From: Lachnospiraceae bacterium
GTDB taxonomy: Bacteria > Bacillota > Clostridia > Lachnospirales > Lachnospiraceae
Direction: 5' to 3'
Length of the DNA: 64,000 nt
NCBI GenBank assembly: GCA_014804645.1
Contig: JAAUZI010000027.1
Span: 111,439-175,438, forward strand
How positions within the stretch are numbered: position 1 is the stretch's first letter; every line of letters begins with the position of its first letter. Shown piece by piece: positions 18,101-24,763 of this stretch. The position numbers and the translations under genes are program-made. The notes under the pieces are model-generated. The model made no database searches. It worked only from the letters and a program-made list of their open reading frames with translations, and was not told the DNA's origin.

Positions 18101-18302
18101 GGCGGGTATCTATGCCAACAAGACCTGGCTCAACGAAAAGATCGATCCCGGGCAGCTGGGCGCGTATAAGATTTGGCTTGCCCAGTATGCTTCTACTCCC
18201 ACCTACACCGGGCGGTATGAGATGTGGCAGTACAAGTCCACCGGAAGAGTCAGTGGTATCAGCGGCGATGTGGATTTAAATCTCAGCTATCTGGGATACT
18301 AG
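15114..18302 (+). CDS. Large membrane-anchored GH25 lysozyme with acidic repeat tail and Ig-like domains
   Basis: 1062 residues from the ATG at 15114 (GGGAG five bases upstream); an ATG at 15102 is less likely. Order of parts: a strongly acidic Glu/Tyr-rich cytoplasmic region (to about residue 240) containing five 19-residue tandem repeats; one membrane helix (FILIAGVAVLLMAIVTGAVF); a prealbumin-like domain (DLKIKFVNKETGKLI...); a PATPAPTE repeat linker; one or two BIG_2 Ig-like domains; cell-wall-binding-like repeats (GWQTIGGAVKYFDINGNAVTG); and a C-terminal GH25 domain with GIDVSKHNGVIDW and FLDVESSGG, the catalytic Asp and Glu region. GH25 enzymes cut the glycan strand of peptidoglycan. 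It is exported but stays anchored, so it probably remodels the wall where polymer is exported. Function in detail is inferred. Confidence 0.88.
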   Translation: MRKPRGRFGRPMKTTEEIIEEFQNELDELEYEEAVYEEYDGETYDGEPVGEYEEDYPEDEYETEEYEEVEESEYEESEEYETEEYEEVEESEYEESEEYETEEYEEAEESEYEEPEEYETEEYEEAEESEYEEPEEYETEEYEDVEESEYEEPEEYETEEYEESVKYETGEYAETEEYESEEYEGIEETENEDTEGYEPEEYEPAYDEEYEQEYYEDEEAYEEPDMTMSSRKKSERDDTDDAGDRILDRFILIAGVAVLLMAIVTGAVFVGLRLRSSQAESYQQVGAQLAGVNLIGGQGLQAVANAQQTYIATQLAQATPEPVPTQPPESYDEQEYRPDINVQMNFSSIEKDLKIKFVNKETGKLISNVPFSITITDPNGVAVMWSDDDMDGIIYKKNLTPGQYRLVMNTLSDEKYKSYGLITTEQKTEVKKEIEYKKVDVSDEVKTESQINVAKEDTKINETIVESYLQDTVAWVESTSTMITYAEVAKSNIPDPMTLAASSGFVRLSQDNSETGELPSTEPPVSTETPATPAPTEAPATPAPTEPPATPAPTEAPATPAPTEAPATPAPTEAPATPAPTAQPTASPAPTASPTPMPVYVGRIEPSSKTLKVGESFKVSASCEGVTIQSITWTSSNSSAVTVDGNGTVTAVAATQQPVLISYVASGVDGAGGAVGGLTASCSVTVTAVKNLKLDKATELVYTGAAINLTATLENGLDTDVLTVESSDGNVAKAEISGRTVTVTGLGAGTANITVKYTENGNTISAVCTVTVKQNPRENRTSLLKDKDGNELYVQENNTYRQAYYADYYTFDRFFKKGEARYTGWQTIGGAVKYFDINGNAVTGEQVIQGVKYNFASDGALLTGAGVMGIDVSKHNGVIDWNAVKNSGVSYVIIRCGYRGSSLGGLIVDPMFHTNIKGATDAGLKVGVYFFTQAVDRVEAVEEASMVLDLIKNYRISYPVFLDVESSGGRADGISRETRTEVCKAFCQTIQNGGYTAGIYANKTWLNEKIDPGQLGAYKIWLAQYASTPTYTGRYEMWQYKSTGRVSGISGDVDLNLSYLGY
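15294..15578 (+). repeat. Five tandem 57-bp coding repeats (19-residue acidic unit)
   Basis: Units read YETEEYEEVEESEYEESEE with small variants (V/A and S/P changes, one EEYED). Near-identical DNA in adjacent units suggests recent copy-number change. More degenerate Glu/Tyr-rich sequence continues to about 15790. Confidence 0.9.
16702..16857 (+). repeat. Tandem 24-bp coding repeats (PATPAPTE linker)
   Basis: About six units of an 8-residue Pro/Ala/Thr linker, PATPAPTE with A/P at the junctions, between the prealbumin-like and Ig-like domains of the GH25 protein. This is a typical wall-spanning spacer and a likely site of length variation. Confidence 0.9.
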
Positions 18303-18383
18303 TGTGAGAAGAAGTTCTAGGACTTGCTGGGCAAGTCCAGCTCACAGCAAAGGCTGTTTCGCAAAGAACTTCTAATCTCACAC
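18302..18383 (+). other. Three-way-junction RNA-like structure after the GH25 gene
   Basis: Outer stem GTGTGAGA (18302-18309) with TCTCACAC (18376-18383), second stem GAAGTTCT (18311-18318) with AGAACTTC (18365-18372). Inside are two hairpins: GGACTTGC/GCAAGTCC (18320-18338) and ACAGC/GCTGT (18344-18357). It begins on the last base of the GH25 stop codon and is followed by a terminator-like hairpin. Confidence 0.7.
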
Positions 18384-18385
18384 TT

Positions 18386-18413
18386 GAAAAATGCCTGAAG
18401 GACGGCATTTTTC
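18386..18413 (+). terminator. Probable intrinsic terminator
   Basis: GAAAAATGCC (18386-18395) pairs with GGCATTTTTC (18404-18413); the T-run is part of the 3' arm. It lies between the GH25 gene and the rmlB promoter. Confidence 0.55.
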
Positions 18414-18444
18414 AGGCGGGCATGAAAGACAGAGAGCGCGGCAG

Positions 18445-18473
18445 TTGTACAAAATGGAAAAGTATGCTATAAT
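18445..18473 (+). promoter_or_regulatory. Sigma-A-type promoter for rmlB
   Basis: TTGTAC (18445-18450), 17-base spacer, TATAAT (18468-18473), with a TG just upstream of the -10 (TGCTATAAT). About 45 bases before the rmlB start. Confidence 0.8.
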
Positions 18474-18523
18474 ATTTTAATTACCTTTACAAAATGCGCG
18501 GGTATTGGCGGAAAGGAAGAACG

Positions 18524-19606
18524 ATGAGAACTTATTTAGTAACAGGAGGCGCCGGATTTATCGGGTCAAACTACATTCATTACATGTTTAAAAAGTATGA
18601 CAACGCAATCCGTATCATCAATGTGGATGCCCTGACTTACGCGGGCAATCTGGAGAACCTAAAGGACGTGGAAGAGAGGGAGAACTATACCTTTGTTAAG
18701 GCCGATATCTGTGACAAGGAGGCGATCCGTAAAATTTTCGCCGAGAATGATATCGACAGAGTGGTGCATTTCGCCGCGGAGAGCCATGTGGACCGCAGCA
18801 TCCGCAATCCTGAGGTCTTTGTTCAGACCAATGTGCTGGGCACAGCGGTGATGTTGAATTGCGCCAAGGAGGCATGGGAGCAGTCTGACGGAACCTTTAA
18901 GGAGGGGAAAAAATTCCTGCATGTGTCCACGGACGAGGTGTACGGGTCCCTTCCCGACGACGACAATGCCTTTTTCTATGAGACCACACCCTATGATCCC
19001 CACAGTCCTTATTCTGCCAGCAAGGCCAGTTCGGACATGCTGGTGAAGGCCTACATGGACACCTATCATTTTCCGGCCAATATCACCAACTGTTCCAACA
19101 ACTATGGCCCTTACCAGTTCCCTGAGAAACTGATTCCTCTGATTATCAACAATGCGCTGCAGGGCAAGAAACTGCCGGTGTACGGAGACGGCAAGAACGT
19201 GCGCGATTGGCTTTTTGTTGAAGATCACGCTAAAGCCATCGACATGGTGCAGGAGCAGGGCAGACTGTTTGAGACTTACAATATTGGCGGTCACAATGAA
19301 AAGCAGAACATAGAAATTATCAATATCATTATCGAGACTCTGCAGGAGATGCTGCCGGAGGGGGATCCCCGCAAGAGTCTGGTGAGTACGGATTTGATAA
19401 CCTATGTGGAGGACCGGAAAGGACATGACAGACGATACGCCATAGCCCCCGACAAGATCAAGGCCGAGATCGGCTGGTATCCGGAAACCATGTTCAAGGA
19501 GGGAATCAGAAAGACCATAGCATGGTTCTTTGAGCATGAGGAGTGGATGAAGAACGTGACCAGCGGCGACTACCAGAAATACTATACGGAAATGTACGAG
19601 AAATAA
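18524..19606 (+). CDS. rmlB: dTDP-glucose 4,6-dehydratase
   Basis: 360 residues from the ATG at 18524, after GGAAAGGAAGA. An extended SDR with VTGGAGFIGSN (NAD binding), STDEVYGSL, the YSASKASSD Tyr/Lys pair and NNYGPYQFPEKLIPL, all RmlB hallmarks. It makes dTDP-4-keto-6-deoxyglucose, the shared precursor of dTDP-rhamnose (with RmlC at 21985) and dTDP-Fuc4N (with WecE at 5411). It has its own promoter, and a hairpin follows before rmlA. Confidence 0.95.
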   Translation: MRTYLVTGGAGFIGSNYIHYMFKKYDNAIRIINVDALTYAGNLENLKDVEERENYTFVKADICDKEAIRKIFAENDIDRVVHFAAESHVDRSIRNPEVFVQTNVLGTAVMLNCAKEAWEQSDGTFKEGKKFLHVSTDEVYGSLPDDDNAFFYETTPYDPHSPYSASKASSDMLVKAYMDTYHFPANITNCSNNYGPYQFPEKLIPLIINNALQGKKLPVYGDGKNVRDWLFVEDHAKAIDMVQEQGRLFETYNIGGHNEKQNIEIINIIIETLQEMLPEGDPRKSLVSTDLITYVEDRKGHDRRYAIAPDKIKAEIGWYPETMFKEGIRKTIAWFFEHEEWMKNVTSGDYQKYYTEMYEK

Positions 19607-19620
19607 ATGATTCCGAACAG

Positions 19621-19650
19621 GGGATTGCCGCAAAGCTACGGCAATCCCTT
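19621..19650 (+). terminator. Hairpin between rmlB and rmlA
   Basis: GGGATTGCCG (19621-19630) pairs perfectly with CGGCAATCCC (19639-19648). The run of T that follows is short and broken, so it may only partly terminate and let transcription pass into rmlA. Confidence 0.5.
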
Positions 19651-19694
19651 CGGTGCGTTTTGAAATAGCATAACTTATACAAGGAGAAATCACG

Positions 19695-20564
19695 ATGAAA
19701 GGAATTATCTTAGCCGGAGGTTCCGGCACCAGACTATATCCGTTGACGAAAGCAATCAGCAAGCAGATTATGCCGGTGTACGACAAGCCCATGATCTATT
19801 ATCCCCTGTCTACATTGATGCTGGCGGGTATCCGGGAGGTGCTTATCATTTCCACCCCCAGAGATCTGCCCGTCTTTGAGGAGCTTTTGGGAGACGGGCA
19901 CCAGCTGGGTATGAAGATCAGCTACGCGGTTCAGGAGACTCCCAGAGGGCTGGCCGACGCCTTTATTATCGGGGAGACATTTATCGGCAGCGACAGGGTG
20001 GCCCTGGTGCTGGGGGACAATATTTTTTACGGGCAGAGCTTTTCGCGGGTGTTGCGGGATGTGGCGTCCAGAGAGAAGGGTGCCACTATTTTCGGATACT
20101 ATGTGCGCGATCCCAGGGAGTACGGTGTGGTGGAGTTTGACGCAAGCGGAAAGGCTCTGTCCATAGAGGAGAAACCGGAGAATCCCAAGAGCAACTATGC
20201 GGTGCCGGGACTGTATTTTTATGACAACGACGTGGTGGAGATCGCCAAGAACGTGAAACCCTCCGCACGGGGAGAGATTGAAATTACCAGTATTAACAAC
20301 GAGTACTTGAGCAGAGGAACGCTGATGGTGGAGACGTTGGGGCGCGGTTTTGCCTGGCTGGATACAGGAAATCATGACGCACTGCTGGATGCAGCGGATT
20401 TTGTCGCGGCATTTCAGAAACGGCAGGGATTGTATATTTCCTGTATTGAGGAGATCGCTTACAAGAGAGGCTTTATCGACAGGCAGCAGCTGCTGGAGCT
20501 GGCGGAGCCGTTGATGAAGACAAATTATGGACAATATCTGGTAGAGGTAGCTAATGGACTCTAA
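19695..20564 (+). CDS. rmlA: Glucose-1-phosphate thymidylyltransferase
   Basis: 289 residues. The N-terminus has the nucleotidyltransferase loop [17 protein letters not shown] and [25 protein letters not shown] holds the metal Asp, and [17 protein letters not shown] and [12 protein letters not shown] are typical of RmlA. It joins glucose-1-phosphate (from the phosphosugar mutase at 45.8 kb) and dTTP into dTDP-glucose. RBS AAGGAGAAA. Its 3' end overlaps the next GH25 gene by 11 bases, so the two are transcribed together. Confidence 0.96.
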   Translation: MKGIILAGGSGTRLYPLTKAISKQIMPVYDKPMIYYPLSTLMLAGIREVLIISTPRDLPVFEELLGDGHQLGMKISYAVQETPRGLADAFIIGETFIGSDRVALVLGDNIFYGQSFSRVLRDVASREKGATIFGYYVRDPREYGVVEFDASGKALSIEEKPENPKSNYAVPGLYFYDNDVVEIAKNVKPSARGEIEITSINNEYLSRGTLMVETLGRGFAWLDTGNHDALLDAADFVAAFQKRQGLYISCIEEIAYKRGFIDRQQLLELAEPLMKTNYGQYLVEVANGL

Positions 20565-21825
20565 GTTGAGACGATACTGCATTCTGGGTTCAATGGGGGT
20601 GATTCTGCTGGTGGCGCTGCTGGTGCTCTACGCCAACCAGGAATCACAGACTCCGGGAGGAACACAGGCCGAACTGCCTCAGGCCACTCCCAGAACCCAG
20701 ACGCAGGAGATAACATACGATGAATATGGACAGCGGATTGGCAACGACCTGTCCGGCTTTCTGCGGGATGCCACCTTTTTTGACCCGGAGGAAAATATCT
20801 GGCTGGAACAGAAATTGGAGGAGCAGCGCAGGCTTTCTCTGATGGTCACTTCTGTGGAGCGGGACCTGAGAATACAGGTGGTGAATTTCGAGGGTGAGCC
20901 TGTGACGGGACAGAGCTTTCTGGTGGAGCTGGAAGGGCAGGGAGAGTACAAGGATCTGGACCAGGACGGCATTTTGTATATTGGAGATCTCAACTCAGGG
21001 GAATACTATGTGAGTCTGCAGGAGATCGAGGGCTATAAGGTACCGGCCAATCCCACCAGAGTGCAGGTCAAGGACAAGGTGGAATATGTGTTTATCGAAG
21101 ATATTTCTCTGCTGATGAAGACCGAGGATGACATTGACGTAGAGGCGGAGGATACAGGCGTTCAGAATGCGGACGAGGACAGCGATAAGACGGAGATCAA
21201 AAAGCTCCAGACGCCCACTTCCAACTCCACGGTGGGTATAGATGTGTCCAAGTGGAACCGGGAGATCGAGTGGGAGAAGGTCAAGGCGGCGGGAGTGGAT
21301 TTTGCCATTATCCGCGCGGGCTACCGGGGTTCCACTACGGGCAGCCTGGTGGTGGACCCTTATTTCGAGGCCAATATAAAAGCGGCAACCATGGCGGGTG
21401 TGAAGGTGGGAGTCTACTTTTTCACTCAGGCGGTCAATGAGGTAGAAGCGGTGGAGGAGGCCTCCATGGTGCTGGAGTTAGTGAAGGAGTACAATTTGGA
21501 CTACCCGATATTCATTGACACGGAGGGCGCCGGAGGCAATGGACGCGCGGACGGTCTGACCGTGGAAATGCGAACGCTGGTGTGCGACGCATTCTGCCGC
21601 ACGGTGGAGAATGCGGGCCGTGAGTCCGGCGTGTACGCCAGCAGGAACTGGTACTACAACAGAGTGGAGGCGAGCAGGCTGGAAAACTACTGTATCTGGC
21701 TGGCGGAATACCGCAAAACACCTCTGTATGACGGCTATTATCACATGTGGCAGTACACCTCCAAGGGAAGCATTGACGGAATTGAGGGCAACGTGGATAT
21801 GAATATCAGTTATATGGGCAGATAG
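20554..21825 (+). CDS. Membrane-anchored GH25 lysozyme (shorter paralogue)
   Basis: 423 residues; start inside the end of rmlA after AGAGG. One N-terminal membrane helix ([20 protein letters not shown]), a linker, a prealbumin-like domain ([16 protein letters not shown] ... [20 protein letters not shown]) and a C-terminal GH25 domain with [34 protein letters not shown] and FIDTEGAGG. The GH25 and prealbumin-like parts match the big protein at 15114, so the two are paralogues. It lacks the acidic tail, Ig-like and wall-binding parts. Location between rmlA and rmlC suggests that wall hydrolysis is made together with wall polymer. Confidence 0.9.
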   Translation: MDSKLRRYCILGSMGVILLVALLVLYANQESQTPGGTQAELPQATPRTQTQEITYDEYGQRIGNDLSGFLRDATFFDPEENIWLEQKLEEQRRLSLMVTSVERDLRIQVVNFEGEPVTGQSFLVELEGQGEYKDLDQDGILYIGDLNSGEYYVSLQEIEGYKVPANPTRVQVKDKVEYVFIEDISLLMKTEDDIDVEAEDTGVQNADEDSDKTEIKKLQTPTSNSTVGIDVSKWNREIEWEKVKAAGVDFAIIRAGYRGSTTGSLVVDPYFEANIKAATMAGVKVGVYFFTQAVNEVEAVEEASMVLELVKEYNLDYPIFIDTEGAGGNGRADGLTVEMRTLVCDAFCRTVENAGRESGVYASRNWYYNRVEASRLENYCIWLAEYRKTPLYDGYYHMWQYTSKGSIDGIEGNVDMNISYMGR

Positions 21826-21865
21826 CACGGATGCGGAATTAAAAACAATTAAAAATAATTAAACA

Positions 21866-21975
21866 ACAGCATGTTTCCGCAAAGCACGCTGATGGATATT
21901 TGGACGCCTAAGCGGCCGAATATTCATCACCAGATTTGTATGCTGTGCGGGAACATGCGGAACTCAAAATAGGAG
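21866..21975 (+). repeat. Family A palindromic element, copy 2
   Basis: Outer stem GCATGTTTCCGCA / TGCGGGAACATGC, inner stem TGATGGATATT / AATATTCATCA, apical ACGCCTAAGCGGCCG. The 3' end runs into AGGAGATAAATACC, the ribosome site of rmlC. Confidence 0.85.
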
Positions 21976-21984
21976 ATAAATACC

Positions 21985-22548
21985 ATGGGAAAAATTACAG
22001 TGGAAACATGTGGAATCGAGGGGCTGAAGGTGATTACCCCTACCGTTTTTGGAGATGCCAGGGGCTACTTTGTAGAGACTTACAATTATAACGACTATAA
22101 GGCGGCAGGCATCGATGTGGAGTTTGTTCAGGATAACCAGTCGGCGTCTAAGAAGGGGGTACTGCGGGGGCTGCATTTCCAGATTCAGTATCCTCAGGAC
22201 AAGCTGGTGCGGGTGATAAAGGGCGAGGTTTTTGATGTAGCGGTAGATTTGCGCAAAGGCTCCCCCACCTTTGGACACTGGCACGGGGTACTGCTCACGG
22301 AGGAGAACATGAAACAGTTCTTTGTCCCCAAGGGATTTGCCCATGGATTTCTGGTGCTTTCGGATTATGCGGAATTCTGCTATAAATGTTCCGAATTTTA
22401 CCATCCCGGCGATGAGGGAGGCCTTATGTATAACGATCCCGAGATCGGAGTGCAGTGGCCTATTCCCGAGGGAATGGAGCTGATATTTTCGGAGAGGGAT
22501 ACCAAGTGGGGTGGACTATCTGCCTATCTGGAAGAATACGGAAGGTAA
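21985..22548 (+). CDS. rmlC: dTDP-4-dehydrorhamnose 3,5-epimerase
   Basis: 187 residues, full length. KVITPTVFGDARGYFVETYN, VQDNQSASKKGVLRGLHFQ with the catalytic His, GEVFDVAVDLRKGSPTFGHW and PKGFAHGFLVLSD are RmlC signatures. It epimerises dTDP-4-keto-6-deoxyglucose on the way to dTDP-L-rhamnose. No RmlD reductase is found in this window, so the last step must be encoded elsewhere. A family A element lies directly upstream. Confidence 0.95.
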   Translation: MGKITVETCGIEGLKVITPTVFGDARGYFVETYNYNDYKAAGIDVEFVQDNQSASKKGVLRGLHFQIQYPQDKLVRVIKGEVFDVAVDLRKGSPTFGHWHGVLLTEENMKQFFVPKGFAHGFLVLSDYAEFCYKCSEFYHPGDEGGLMYNDPEIGVQWPIPEGMELIFSERDTKWGGLSAYLEEYGR

Positions 22549-22561
22549 CAGGAATAGCTTT

Positions 22562-23401
22562 ATGGAAAAAAAGAGAACTTTTGTTTCAAGGCTGGTGCAG
22601 CTGCCTATGGAACTGTGGCAGAACAGAAAGCTGATCTGGAAACTGTCCAAGAATGATTTCAAAAAGCGATATGCCGGGTCCTACATGGGAGTGGTATGGG
22701 GCTTTGCCCAGCCGCTTGTGACGGTACTCATGTATTATCTGGTGTTTGACAAAATCTTTGGCACCAAGGCAATAGAACTGCGCAGCGGTGTGGAGGTTCC
22801 CTTTGCATTGTTTATCACGGCGGGATTGGTGCCCTGGTTCTTTTTCAGTGAGGCCTTGAGTCAGGGGACCATGTCGCTTATCGAGTACAGCTATCTGGTG
22901 AAAAAGGTAGTGTTCAAGATCAGCATATTGCCTGTTATCAAGGTCATAGCCGCTACCTTCAGCCATTTGTTCTTTCTGGGGCTGGCTATTTTGCTGGGCT
23001 GTATATATGGTTACTATCCCAGCCTATATCTGCTGCAGGTGGTCTATTATGCCGTGTGCTTGTTCCTGCTGGTGCTGGCCATGTCCTACACCACCTGCGC
23101 TGTAGTGATCTTCTTCAGGGATTTGTCTCAGATCATTGCTATCTGTCTGCAGATTGGCATATGGGCAACTCCCATTCTGTGGAGTTTGGACGCAATTCAC
23201 AATCCGGTGGTGGTGACGCTGTTGAAACTCAATCCCCTGGTATATATCGTAAATGGTTATCGGGAGTCCGTGTATGGACACCACTGGTTTTTTGAAGACA
23301 TCCCAGGAACGCTGTATTTCTGGGGAATAACGGTGGCGCTGTTTTTGCTGGGGGCCGCAATCTTTAAGAAACTGAAGGTGCATTTTGCGGACGTGATCTG
23401 A
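22562..23401 (+). CDS. Polysaccharide ABC exporter permease (Wzm/TagG type)
   Basis: 279 residues from the ATG at 22562 (MEKKRTFVSRLV). ABC-2 type membrane protein with six helices and the amphipathic start IWKLSKNDFKKRYAGSYMGVVWGFAQPL typical of Wzm and TagG permeases; the C-terminus has LNPLVYIVNGYRESVY. With the next gene it forms the exporter that moves the finished undecaprenyl-linked polymer across the membrane. Presence of this pair, and absence of Wzx and Wzy-like genes in the window, point to the ABC-dependent route. Confidence 0.9.
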   Translation: MEKKRTFVSRLVQLPMELWQNRKLIWKLSKNDFKKRYAGSYMGVVWGFAQPLVTVLMYYLVFDKIFGTKAIELRSGVEVPFALFITAGLVPWFFFSEALSQGTMSLIEYSYLVKKVVFKISILPVIKVIAATFSHLFFLGLAILLGCIYGYYPSLYLLQVVYYAVCLFLLVLAMSYTTCAVVIFFRDLSQIIAICLQIGIWATPILWSLDAIHNPVVVTLLKLNPLVYIVNGYRESVYGHHWFFEDIPGTLYFWGITVALFLLGAAIFKKLKVHFADVI

Positions 23402-23417
23402 CGGATGGGACATTAAC

Positions 23418-23462
23418 GCAGTATCGCAGGCCTGGTCTGCGGTATACAGGGTAGAGGTAAGC
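23418..23462 (+). repeat. Family B element, copy 3 (hairpin 2 only)
   Basis: GCAGTATCGCAGG / TCTGCGGTATAC hairpin followed by AGGGTAGAGGTAAGC and the ATG at 23463. Hairpin 1 is missing, but the hairpin 2 and ribosome-site layout is that of the family. Confidence 0.7.
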
Positions 23463-24743
23463 ATGGAAGAGAAGAATGCCAGAGAGGTGGCCATAGAGGT
23501 CAAAAACCTAAATAAAGTATATAAGCTGTATGATAAGCCTTCGGACCGTTTTAAGGAGGCCCTGCGGCTGACCAAAAAGCAGTACCGGGAGCATTATGCG
23601 CTGCGGGACGTGAACATGTCCATTCATCAGGGAGAGACGGTGGGCATTATCGGTACCAACGGTTCCGGAAAATCCACGATTCTGAAGATTATCACCGGGG
23701 TATTGAATCCTACTTCCGGTCATGTGCAGGTGAACGGGCGCATTTCCGCCCTGCTGGAGCTGGGCGCAGGCTTTGATATGGAGTATAACGGTATTGAAAA
23801 CGTGTATCTCAACGGCACTATGATTGGCTTTTCAGAGGAGGAAATTGAGAAAAAGCTGCCGGAAATCCTGGAGTTTGCGGACATTGGGGACTATGTGTAT
23901 CAGCCGGTGAAAACCTACTCCAGCGGCATGTTCGTGCGGCTGGCTTTTGCGGTGGCTATAAATATTGACCCGGAGATTTTGATTGTGGACGAGGCACTGT
24001 CCGTGGGAGACGTGTTTTTCCAGGCGAAATGTTACCGGAAGTTTGAGGAGTTTAAGAAAAAAGGCAGGACCATTGTGTTTGTCAGCCACGACCTGAGCAG
24101 CGTCAGCAAGTACTGCGACAGAGTATATCTGTTGAACCAGGGTGTACTGCTGGGTGAGGGGACTCCAAAAAAGATGATAGACGCCTATAAGCAGGTGCTG
24201 GTGGGACAATATGAGGAGGGAGACGACGGAAAGCATGGAACCGGCGGCGACCCGGGACAGAATCCCGAACTGCTTGAGTATGGCACCCATCAGGCGGAGA
24301 TTCAGGAAGTGTATATCACGGACGAGCGGGGAATGCGGGCCAACGCTATCATGAAAGGTTCCACTTTTTCCATCCATATGAAGGTGGCTTTCTATGAACA
24401 TATTCCTTCTCCCATTTTTGCCTACTCTGTAAAAAATGTGATCGGGGTGGAGATCACAGGTACCAACACCATGGTGGAAAAAGCGTATCTGGACAGCGGA
24501 GAGCCGGGCCAGGTGAAGGAGATCACCTTCACTCAGGAAATGAATCTGCAAGGGGGAGAGTATCTGCTCTCGCTGGGACTGACCGGCTACGAGGGAGACC
24601 GGTTCCAGGTGTATCACCGACTTTATGATGCGCTGAACATCACTGTTGTATCAGATAAAAATACAGTGGGATACTATGATATGAACTCCCGGATATCAGT
24701 AAAAGATATAGGGGAAACGCAGAATCACAGGCATGACCTATGA
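23463..24743 (+). CDS. Polysaccharide ABC exporter ATPase with Wzt-like C-terminal domain
   Basis: 426 residues. The nucleotide-binding domain (1-245) has Walker A GTNGSGKST, signature YSSGMFVRLAFA, Walker B ILIVDEAL and the switch His in FVSHD. After a short acidic linker a C-terminal domain of about 150 residues (AEIQEVYITDERG ... TVGYYDMNSRISV) resembles the Wzt C-terminal beta-sandwich, which in E. coli O8/O9a binds the capped end of the polymer. That makes export depend on a terminal modification, which fits the methyltransferase-kinase encoded next. The stop overlaps an ATG by ATGA. Confidence 0.92.
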   Translation: MEEKNAREVAIEVKNLNKVYKLYDKPSDRFKEALRLTKKQYREHYALRDVNMSIHQGETVGIIGTNGSGKSTILKIITGVLNPTSGHVQVNGRISALLELGAGFDMEYNGIENVYLNGTMIGFSEEEIEKKLPEILEFADIGDYVYQPVKTYSSGMFVRLAFAVAINIDPEILIVDEALSVGDVFFQAKCYRKFEEFKKKGRTIVFVSHDLSSVSKYCDRVYLLNQGVLLGEGTPKKMIDAYKQVLVGQYEEGDDGKHGTGGDPGQNPELLEYGTHQAEIQEVYITDERGMRANAIMKGSTFSIHMKVAFYEHIPSPIFAYSVKNVIGVEITGTNTMVEKAYLDSGEPGQVKEITFTQEMNLQGGEYLLSLGLTGYEGDRFQVYHRLYDALNITVVSDKNTVGYYDMNSRISVKDIGETQNHRHDL

Positions 24744-24763
24744 CATGCAGGAATGAGGGGAGT

